From an uncultured bacterium (lineage in GTDB: Bacteria; Cyanobacteriota; Vampirovibrionia; Gastranaerophilales; Gastranaerophilaceae): a stretch of DNA of 8,471 nt. Where the stretch lies: assembly GCA_900553845.1 (NCBI GenBank), contig USEW01000080.1, forward strand, positions 1 through 8,471. The letters are read 5' to 3'. Made by a program: the position numbers and the translations under genes. Positions 1 to 5,511 of the stretch are shown one piece after another. Every line of letters starts with the position of its first letter. Within the stretch, counting starts at the first letter, position 1. Below the pieces are notes generated by a model, which saw only the letters and a list, made by a program, of their open reading frames with translations, was not told where the DNA came from and made no database searches.

Positions 1-1
1 T

Positions 2-1090
2 GTTGCTGAGACAACCAAATTCAATGAGATTTACCTGTTAAAGGGTGATGACGGTGAGAAGACAATTAATCTTAAGGCTCATGATGCTGGATTAAAGGGA
101 ACTCTTACTGATAATGGCGATGGAACTGCTACATTTACTATGAAAACTTTGAATGCTGGTGATACCGTAAGTATCGGCGGAAAGAATTATACCATTGGCG
201 GAGAAGAAGCAGATGTAAAGCAGATGTTTACAGATGCAAAAATCACAGGAAAAGCAGGTGATAAAGTCACTATTAATGGTAAAGAGTTTACATATTATGA
301 TAAGGCGGCAGATGGACAAACAGCTCTGAAAACAGCTGGTTTTTATGCAGAGCAGCCATCGGTAGCTGATAAGGATAGTGCAACTCCTGCATACGCAAGT
401 ACAGATGCTATTGCTGCTCTTAAGAGTGCAACAATTTCAGTGGGAACAAAGTCCATTACAACAATTGATGATACTAAGGCAGATGGTATTGATGATAATA
501 ATACTTCTGTTATCACAAAGCAGAAAGCATATGAGCTTGCAGGAAAAGAGTTACTGGCTGCAAACCAGATCGGCGATACTGTAGGAAATGCAGAGGTAAA
601 GAATGGTGATAAGAGTGATTTGGCATACAATGCTGGTGACGGAACATTCAACATCAAAGTTGGTCAGGCAAAAGTTGCCAATACATTAAGTTTCAGCCTT
701 CATGTAGGTGCAGATGCTGACATGACTAACAAGATCACTGTCGACATCGACACCATGAATTCTGCAAACCTTGGAATCAAGGGCTTAAACGTAACTGACA
801 AGAACGGTACAGCAGCAACCTACGCAATCGATGCTATTTCCGATGCAATCTCTAAGGTTTCTTCCCAGAGATCCGCACTCGGTGCTGTACAGAACAGATT
901 AGAGCACACCATCGACAACCTGGATAACATTTCCGAGAATACATCTTCTGCTGAGTCTCGTATCCGTGATACAGATATGGCAAAAGAGATGGTAAACTAC
1001 AGCAAGAACAACATTCTTGCACAGGCTGGACAGTCTATGCTTGCACAGGCTAATCAGTCTAACCAGGGTGTACTTTCTCTGTTACAGTAA
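2..1090 (+). CDS. fliC: Flagellin, C-terminal part (5' truncated by window edge)
   Basis: This is the structural subunit of the flagellar filament, exported through the flagellar type III system and polymerised outside the cell. The reading frame is open from base 2, so the gene starts left of the window and 362 residues are visible. The last ~110 residues match the conserved flagellin D1/D0 C-terminal region: MNSANLGIKGLNV, an Asp/Asn-rich helix with SQRSALGAVQNRLEHTI, then AESRIRDTDMAKEMVNYS and the terminal LAQANQSNQGVLSLLQ. Before that lies a long Gly/Asp/Lys/Thr-rich stretch typical of the variable surface-exposed D2/D3 domains, with weak repeats such as NGKEFT and GGKNYT. Codon use changes near base 715: GAT/AAT/ATT codons dominate before it, while GAC/AAC/ATC are frequent after it. 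A strong terminator follows, so the gene is probably transcribed separately from what lies downstream. The family call is very secure; the symbol follows common usage. Confidence 0.97.
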   Translation, partial: VAETTKFNEIYLLKGDDGEKTINLKAHDAGLKGTLTDNGDGTATFTMKTLNAGDTVSIGGKNYTIGGEEADVKQMFTDAKITGKAGDKVTINGKEFTYYDKAADGQTALKTAGFYAEQPSVADKDSATPAYASTDAIAALKSATISVGTKSITTIDDTKADGIDDNNTSVITKQKAYELAGKELLAANQIGDTVGNAEVKNGDKSDLAYNAGDGTFNIKVGQAKVANTLSFSLHVGADADMTNKITVDIDTMNSANLGIKGLNVTDKNGTAATYAIDAISDAISKVSSQRSALGAVQNRLEHTIDNLDNISENTSSAESRIRDTDMAKEMVNYSKNNILAQAGQSMLAQANQSNQGVLSLLQ

Positions 1091-1111
1091 TTTCATAATG
1101 AACCATTGACT

Positions 1112-1146
1112 AATAGGGAACTCTTTTTGGGTTCCCTATTCTTTTA
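1112..1146 (+). terminator. Intrinsic terminator after flagellin
   Basis: Perfect 10-bp inverted repeat (AATAGGGAAC at 1112-1121 and GTTCCCTATT at 1131-1140) around a 9-base T-rich loop, followed by the T-rich stretch CTTTTA. It begins 21 bases after the flagellin stop codon, which is the expected place for a Rho-independent terminator of an abundant transcript. It separates the flagellin gene from the AT-rich genes that follow. Confidence 0.9.
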
Positions 1147-1168
1147 AGGAAAAAAGGGAGTATGAAGG

Positions 1169-1810
1169 GTGATGGTTATAAATCAAAAGTTTTTTGGTGC
1201 AGATAGTATTTTTTCTATTATTACTACGGTAGTAATGGTGTTTGTTAGCATATTTACCGCAGGAAGTGCAATTTGTATTGCCTGGACGCAAAGAAAAAAT
1301 GGAAAAAGAAATCATTTAAATAATTTATCTGTAGAATTTGTTACGGATTTTATCCAACCTTTGGAAGAGTATGAGGTATCTATAAAAAATAAATTTGAAG
1401 TATTACATGATCTGGACACGGATAAAGAAAGAGTAAAAGTTATGATAGGTGCATTAGGAAATATCAATGTTCATACGGAGTTTCTCTATTGGGAACAGCA
1501 TAAAGGAGATATTGAAAATGCATTGAAGAAAAAAGAAAATGATAAAAATGTTGGAGAGGAATTCTCAAATATTTATGAGTTTGTAAAAGCTGCAAGAAAG
1601 TTTAAATCGGATATTAATAATATGCAAAAAGAAATGAGTCATTTTCTTGAAGGTGACGAGACACCAAAAGGACATAAATTTGATGAGGATGATATAAAAA
1701 ATACTGGTGGTACATTGATTGGTAATATGTTGAAAATAACAAAAAAATTACCCCGGGAGTTAAAAATTAATGAAGTACTTAATGAGATGAAAAATAATAG
1801 AGGAATGTAA
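1169..1810 (+). CDS. Small membrane-anchored protein with coiled-coil cytosolic domain, function unknown
   Basis: I do not recognise this 213-residue protein. Residues ~14-40 form one clear hydrophobic segment (IFSIITTVVMVFVSIFTAGS onward to IAW), followed at once by the basic stretch TQRKNGKRNH. The positive-inside rule therefore puts the rest of the protein in the cytosol. The remainder is charged and helical, rich in Lys/Glu/Asn, with a likely coiled-coil stretch around residues 100-165. The start is GTG at 1169 or ATG at 1172 (adjacent codons, same frame). GGGAG at 1156-1160 sits 8 bases before the GTG and supports 1169. The gene lies only 29 bases beyond the flagellin terminator stem, and the next gene begins 5 bases after its stop, so the two are probably co-transcribed. 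I saw no convincing -35/-10 pair for it. A role as anchor, sensor or immunity protein is possible but unsupported. Confidence 0.75.
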   Translation: MMVINQKFFGADSIFSIITTVVMVFVSIFTAGSAICIAWTQRKNGKRNHLNNLSVEFVTDFIQPLEEYEVSIKNKFEVLHDLDTDKERVKVMIGALGNINVHTEFLYWEQHKGDIENALKKKENDKNVGEEFSNIYEFVKAARKFKSDINNMQKEMSHFLEGDETPKGHKFDEDDIKNTGGTLIGNMLKITKKLPRELKINEVLNEMKNNRGM

Positions 1811-1815
1811 TACAT

Positions 1816-3015
1816 ATGAGAGGAAAAACTAAGGAAAGCCATTATCTTATTACAAAATTATTTGCAACGGATTACTTTTATTTTTATTGTAAGCCATTGC
1901 TTTTTTTTACATATTTTTTCCCATATCAAATTTCAAAGAATGGACAATTTTCTACTTATGAAGAGTTTGAATATGAAAAGAAAATGAATGATATTCGGGA
2001 AGAAAAATTTGGAAAGTACGGAAACTATGCATCACAGGGGTTTGGAAATATAGCTTTTTATAAACCATGTGTTACATTTCAATATTTTTATAATAAATTG
2101 TGTTTGTATCAAAAAGAAAAAAATAAATTTTTTTGTATTCGGGAAGATGGAATTCAGGATATAGAAGATAATATTATGAAGGAAGATTTGAAATATATTC
2201 TTAAAGATAAAAAACTTTTGCTGAAAAAGAACATGTTTATTCCGAATGGAGTTAAAGAAATATTATTGTTGCAATTAGAAAAATATGAGAATAAATATGT
2301 ATTGTCAGAATTATTGTATTATATTGTATCGGAAAATCATATGCTTCCAGATATTGATGCAGAACGATTAAAGCAGCATCAGAAACAATTTTCAGATAAA
2401 AAAGATGAATTTAGGCTTAATATTTGCATGAATTTACGGGAAAAGATGGATGAAGACAGAAAAAATCTTGTGGAAAAACTGGTACATGCGAAGGCAATTC
2501 AAATGGTTTGCATAAATGGAAACAGTTTATTGAAAAAAAACGAACAAAATATAACACTATTGGAGGAGATTATTGAACAAAAGAAAAAGAATAACGAAAA
2601 GAATTTAAATTTAGAAATTATTATTGAAAAACCAGAGAGCAAAGCAGAATTGGATGCATGTAAATTTAAGGAAAATTTTGAGCATAGATATATAGTAAAA
2701 AAACAGTTGATTCAGCGTACAATTACGTTTCTTGAGCAAATATCAAAGAAAGTTGCAAAAAGACATATACATGTAAAAATGACAGAAGTTGTATTACCAT
2801 ATGCAATTATGATTGTAAAATTTGAAGAAAAAGAAATGGACTATATGAAAATTGACTTATATTCTCCTTATATAATAGAAAAAAAAGAAAGACCAAGTTT
2901 TTATATATTTCGCAATATGCAAGAGAATTTGTATCAGCATTTCCAAAATGTTTTTTATAATATATGGAATGATGATGTTAATTCTGTATTTTTAATTGGA
3001 GAAGAAAATGATTAG
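1816..3015 (+). CDS. Protein with C-terminal PLD-like sensor-type domain, function unknown
   Basis: This is a 399-residue soluble, Lys/Glu-rich protein. The first ~45 residues are unusually aromatic (YFYFYCKPLLFFTYFFPYQ) and could be a hydrophobic core strand or membrane-contacting segment rather than a clean signal peptide. Residues ~225-385 read like the catalytically inactive PLD-like/DUF5919-type sensor domains attached to many bacterial regulators: VCINGNSLL, a Leu/Glu helix, LNLEIIIEKPESKAELDA, then LPYAIMIVKF, MKIDLYSPYI, RPSFYIF and a final NLYQHFQNVFYNIW helix. This resemblance is from memory of the pattern only. I see no HKD catalytic motif, so phospholipase activity is not suggested. 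The start at 1816 has AGAGGA at 1799-1804 as a distant ribosome binding site. The 3' end overlaps the start of the next gene by 8 bases, which points to translational coupling. It could be a ligand-sensing partner of its neighbours. Confidence 0.7.
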   Translation: MRGKTKESHYLITKLFATDYFYFYCKPLLFFTYFFPYQISKNGQFSTYEEFEYEKKMNDIREEKFGKYGNYASQGFGNIAFYKPCVTFQYFYNKLCLYQKEKNKFFCIREDGIQDIEDNIMKEDLKYILKDKKLLLKKNMFIPNGVKEILLLQLEKYENKYVLSELLYYIVSENHMLPDIDAERLKQHQKQFSDKKDEFRLNICMNLREKMDEDRKNLVEKLVHAKAIQMVCINGNSLLKKNEQNITLLEEIIEQKKKNNEKNLNLEIIIEKPESKAELDACKFKENFEHRYIVKKQLIQRTITFLEQISKKVAKRHIHVKMTEVVLPYAIMIVKFEEKEMDYMKIDLYSPYIIEKKERPSFYIFRNMQENLYQHFQNVFYNIWNDDVNSVFLIGEEND

Positions 3016-3955
3016 TGAAAAAAAATATTATGACTTTTTGTATGAAAATTTTTTAGTAAAAAATAAGGAGCAATGGGAAAAAGCTAATTTATGGTGTGAG
3101 AATCATACTTTTTGTAAAATGGATGAAGAGACAGAAAAGCTTCTTGAGTTATTGAACGGAATAGAAAAAAAATATGAGTTTAATTTGCAAAGAATGTGCA
3201 GAAATAATTTTGAACTTTTATCATTGTATCAAATAGAGTTTCTTGGCCAAATAAAAAAGAGGCAAAGAAGTATCGGATTGAAATTTTTGATAGTTTGTTG
3301 TTTAGCGGATAAAATATTGGATTCTAAGCGTTTTTGCACAGAGGAGCAGCAAAAAATTATAAATTTGTTAACAATGGAAAGAAGGAGGCAGGAAGCTTCT
3401 TTTTTTGAATTGGGTGAATTATTAGAGGAGATTGATCATTATATAGAGGAATATGAAAATACAGAATTAAAGGAAAAAATTTTAAAATTAATATCAGATG
3501 CTTTTACATCCGAACAATATATGTGGAGACATTTGTTACTGGAAAAGGAAGCTTTTAATCAAAAAGTGATAGGGCTATTGACAGATAAATCTGTTAAATT
3601 TGAAAAGGCTGTTTTACTACTTTCGTTAAAAGAAGAAATGTCGAAAGCAGCGATTGAGGCAGCAGATCTTATCGGAAAAATTAGCTGGCTTACAGATGAT
3701 TTGTGTGACTTTATATCAGACATTCGGGAACAACGAAAAAATTCACTCTTATATTTTGAAATGCCGGATGAAGAGATGGATCTTGAATATAGAGCGGAAA
3801 TGGCATTGGAACATATGAGTAATCATATAAGAAGACTTGAAGATTATTTAAAAAAATTAGAAATAATAGCACCGGGTGATTTGTATTTTTATATTATAAA
3901 TATGGTAAAAAGGTGGTTTGCGGACATTGAGGATTATGAAAAAGAAAATAAATAG
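3008..3955 (+). CDS. Class I isoprenoid-synthase-like protein (ComQ/trans-prenyltransferase fold candidate)
   Basis: A 315-residue all-helical protein. Residues 223-238 (GKISWLTDDLCDFISD) line up position by position with the second Asp-rich signature of trans-prenyl synthases, GxxFQxxDDxxDxxxD. The upstream KFEKAVLLL...AAIEAADLIG stretch matches the usual helix before it. About 125 residues earlier, D101-KIL-D105 followed by SKR sits where the first DDxxD motif is expected, with Lys in place of the second Asp. Family knowledge says these Asp residues bind Mg-diphosphate, so the protein may use a prenyl diphosphate to make or attach an isoprenoid; this is inferred. I chose ATG at 3008 over the upstream TTG at 2996 because GGAGAA at 2998-3003 is spaced ideally for it. 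The gene overlaps the previous one by 8 bases and is the last gene before the Trp-rich precursor. Alternatives are a terpene cyclase or an inactive relative. Confidence 0.65.
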   Translation: MISEKKYYDFLYENFLVKNKEQWEKANLWCENHTFCKMDEETEKLLELLNGIEKKYEFNLQRMCRNNFELLSLYQIEFLGQIKKRQRSIGLKFLIVCCLADKILDSKRFCTEEQQKIINLLTMERRRQEASFFELGELLEEIDHYIEEYENTELKEKILKLISDAFTSEQYMWRHLLLEKEAFNQKVIGLLTDKSVKFEKAVLLLSLKEEMSKAAIEAADLIGKISWLTDDLCDFISDIREQRKNSLLYFEMPDEEMDLEYRAEMALEHMSNHIRRLEDYLKKLEIIAPGDLYFYIINMVKRWFADIEDYEKENK

Positions 3956-4007
3956 ATTTTTCAAGTAAAATTCATGAGCAAACAGATTTTTTACTGGTAG
4001 GAAGATA

Positions 4008-4036
4008 GGGAGGATTATTATATGATTTATTTGTAA
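4008..4036 (+). other. Possible 4-codon leader ORF (MIYL) with its own ribosome binding site
   Basis: GGGAGG at 4008-4013 is spaced 8 bases from ATG at 4022, which opens only ATG ATT TAT TTG TAA. It sits 27 bases upstream of the precursor gene. It could be a translated mini-leader, a decayed gene start, or chance in purine-rich DNA. The rest of the 3956-4063 gap shows no convincing -35/-10 pair, although the AT-rich TATTATATGAT at 4016-4026 could contain a -10 element. Confidence 0.25.
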
Positions 4037-4050
4037 AGATCTGAAGCAAA

Positions 4051-4059
4051 GGAGGAAAG
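4051..4059 (+). promoter_or_regulatory. Strong ribosome binding site of the precursor gene
   Basis: GGAGGAAAG lies four bases before ATG 4064 (six counting from the end of the GGAGGAA core). It is among the strongest sites in the window and is repeated almost identically before the first radical SAM gene (GGAGGAAAG at 4281-4289). It fixes the start of the 55-codon precursor, which is otherwise too short for routine gene calling. Confidence 0.8.
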
Positions 4060-4063
4060 TGCT

Positions 4064-4231
4064 ATGCAGGAAAAAAAGATTTATTCAGAAAAGTTGGGAA
4101 AAGATATATCAATTTCACAGTGTGTAAATGAAAATGAGAGTCGTATTATCATGGAAGATGTGGACTGTTCCATGGTAGGGTGGACACATAATGGTTGGAA
4201 CAATGATAATGGTGGGGCAAGTAGTTGGTAA
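4064..4231 (+). CDS. RiPP precursor peptide, Trp-rich core (55 aa)
   Basis: This short gene begins behind a near-consensus ribosome binding site and encodes 55 residues ending in TAA at 4229. The N-terminal part (MQEKKIYSEKLGKDISISQC) is charged and leader-like, and an acidic stretch follows with MEDVDCSM before the core. The C-terminal part is GWTHNGWNNDNGGASSW. It holds all three Trp residues (40, 45, 55), many Asn and Gly, and an imperfect 5-residue repeat GWTHN/GWNND. Leader-plus-odd-core composition and position just before two radical SAM genes mark it as their probable substrate. W45-N46-N47 fits the aromatic-x-Asn pattern of three-residue cyclophane (triceptide) cores; W40-T41-H42 is a poorer fit. 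Cys20 and Cys35 lie in the leader or at its border, so a Cys-based sactipeptide looks less likely. Trp is also the residue prenylated by ComQ in ComX. No homologous peptide family was recognised; the gene call is firm, the chemistry is not. Confidence 0.85.
   Translation: MQEKKIYSEKLGKDISISQCVNENESRIIMEDVDCSMVGWTHNGWNNDNGGASSW
4178..4207 (+). repeat. Two tandem 5-codon units GWTHN / GWNND in the precursor core
   Basis: Residues 39-43 and 44-48 share Gly-Trp at positions 1-2 and polar amide or acid residues after them. The DNA (GGGTGGACACATAAT then GGTTGGAACAATGAT) is only partly conserved, so selection on the peptide pattern or an old duplication fits better than recent slippage. Confidence 0.55.
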
Positions 4232-4243
4232 AAATATGAGTCG

Positions 4244-4269
4244 ACGGTCAGAAATAAATTTCTGACCGT
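4244..4269 (+). promoter_or_regulatory. Hairpin between precursor and first radical SAM gene
   Basis: A perfect 11-bp inverted repeat (ACGGTCAGAAA at 4244-4254, TTTCTGACCGT at 4259-4269) closes a 4-base loop. It sits 12 bases after the precursor stop and 20 bases before the next ATG. No run of T follows (TATGGCTTTAT), so full termination is unlikely. A partial terminator or mRNA-stabilising hairpin that keeps precursor mRNA more abundant than enzyme mRNA would fit. Confidence 0.75.
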
Positions 4270-4289
4270 TATGGCTTTATGGAGGAAAG

Positions 4290-5213
4290 ATGAAAAACGG
4301 TGTATATGTTGCAATTTGTTATATATGCAATGAAAAATGTAGTTTTTGTCCTTGTACAAAAAGGGAAAAATTAGAACAGAAAATTGTAAATGTCAATTCT
4401 CTGTTTTTTTTATTTAAACAATTACAGGAACAACATTGTATGCAGATAACAATTTCAGGTGGGGAACCAACACTTCATCCAAATTTTATTGAAATTATAT
4501 CTTTTGCACAAAAATGCGGAATGTATGTTACGGTTTTAAGTAATGGAGAAAATTTTGCAAATAATGCTTTTGTAAATGAAATAAAAAAATGTATAGATAT
4601 AACAAAATTACGTATAATTACAACTTTACATAGTTCGATTCCAGAGAAACATGAATTGGTAAATAAAAGCAAAGGAAGTTTTCATAAAAGTGTTGCTGGT
4701 CTGAAAAATATGTATGAACTGGGGGCAAAGATTGAAATTAAGCATTGTATTACAAAAGAAAATATAAGACAACTGGAACAATTTTATTTGTATTGTGACA
4801 ATGAATTTCCTGAAAATGTAAATATACAATTTTGTGGAATTGATTATGTTGGTATAGAGAAAAAACAATTGGAAAAAGCTTTTTTATCATCCGAAGATAT
4901 AAAAGAACAATTGGAAAATACATTTGATCTATATTTAAATAAAAGGAAACATGGAAGTAAAAGGCATCTGTATGCAATTAATATTCCTTTGTGTGCCTGT
5001 GATGTGTATTATTGGAAATTAATGTCTTTAAAAAAAGATATAGTGTATGAGGGATATGCAGATCCATATAGTAATAACCTGATGGAGGCAGAAAGAAATG
5101 TTGCTGTCAGTGAAAAATATTGTCGGGAATGCAAAGCATATGAAATCTGTAATGGAACCTACAAGACAGCATTTGATTATTTTGGAGAACGGCTTGTGAA
5201 GCCATATTTATAA
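4290..5213 (+). CDS. Radical SAM peptide maturase with short C-terminal Cys cluster (HxsC-like)
   Basis: A 307-residue radical SAM enzyme that would cleave S-adenosylmethionine at a [4Fe-4S] cluster and modify the precursor. The cluster motif is C13-x3-C17-x2-C20 near the N-terminus, followed by ISGGEP (GGEP at 57-60) and LSNG at 84-87. The C-terminus has IPLC235 and then C278-x2-C281-x5-C287 with NGTYKTAFDYFG, a twitch-type arrangement for one auxiliary Fe-S cluster. Its short N-terminus, TTLHSSIPEKHELV followed by SFHKSVAGLKNM, and the NIPLC segment recall HxsC of the His-Xaa-Ser systems. That resemblance is from memory, and the precursor here lacks His-x-Ser repeats. GGAGGAAAG precedes ATG 4290. 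The next ATG comes one base after the stop, so the two genes are coupled. Whether it forms Trp-centred crosslinks or another bond cannot be read from the sequence. Confidence 0.9.
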   Translation: MKNGVYVAICYICNEKCSFCPCTKREKLEQKIVNVNSLFFLFKQLQEQHCMQITISGGEPTLHPNFIEIISFAQKCGMYVTVLSNGENFANNAFVNEIKKCIDITKLRIITTLHSSIPEKHELVNKSKGSFHKSVAGLKNMYELGAKIEIKHCITKENIRQLEQFYLYCDNEFPENVNIQFCGIDYVGIEKKQLEKAFLSSEDIKEQLENTFDLYLNKRKHGSKRHLYAINIPLCACDVYYWKLMSLKKDIVYEGYADPYSNNLMEAERNVAVSEKYCRECKAYEICNGTYKTAFDYFGERLVKPYL

Positions 5214-5214
5214 G

Positions 5215-5511
5215 ATGAAAAAAACACAAATTTTATGGAATGAAAGTAAAAAAAATATGTTGAGTATATCTCCTTACGCGAATATATTTGTTGATCGTCA
5301 AGGAAGAATTTTTTGTTATCGTGAGACTTTGGAAAAAAATATTATGATATCAGGTATGGATTATAAGTGTGCAAATGAACTGGTAGAATATTTATCAGTT
5401 CCAATCACAGAAGATGAATTGAGAATAAAAATAATAAAATTACTGGGTAAGGATGCAGATGAAATACTTGAATTAATGATATCACAGGAGTTAATTGAAA
5501 AATGCGGATAG
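5215..5511 (+). CDS. Small PqqD-like / RiPP recognition element (RRE) candidate
   Basis: A 98-residue protein that probably binds the precursor leader and delivers it to the enzymes. The predicted layout fits a PqqD-type winged helix. Short strands come first (ANIFVDRQGRIFCYRE), then NIMISGMDYKCANELVEYLS, where ISGMDYKCANEL takes the place of the usual 'Ln.ta..il..l' helix. ITEDELRIKIIKLL follows and the last helix is ADEILELMISQELIEK, ending like the 'L...glie' of PqqD proteins. There are no metal-binding Cys clusters or membrane segments. It starts one base after the preceding stop and overlaps the next gene by 10 bases. Its position between two radical SAM genes supports an adaptor role for one or both. 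HxsD, the small partner in His-Xaa-Ser systems, is an alternative by position, but I see no clear sequence match. The fold call is a pattern-based inference. Confidence 0.65.
   Translation: MKKTQILWNESKKNMLSISPYANIFVDRQGRIFCYRETLEKNIMISGMDYKCANELVEYLSVPITEDELRIKIIKLLGKDADEILELMISQELIEKCG

Noticed and set aside
343..657. 104-codon minus-strand ORF within the flagellin gene
   Set aside because: Ser/Ala/Val-rich translation is the typical antisense shadow of a Gly/Asp/Lys/Thr-rich flagellin domain.
3956..4063. Promoter for the precursor in the 108-base gap
   Set aside because: TATTAT/TATGAT-like hexamers are present near 4016-4026 but no acceptable -35 box at 16-18 bases could be found, so I did not call one.
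4064..4231. Precursor as a sactipeptide or Clo7bot-type Cys-rich peptide
   Set aside because: It has only two Cys (20 and 35), both before the presumed core, so the Cys-rich core expected for those classes is missing.
4081..4359. 92-codon minus-strand ORF opposite the precursor
   Set aside because: It overlaps the well-supported precursor, hairpin and radical SAM start, has no ribosome binding site that stands out, and its composition is that of an antisense shadow.
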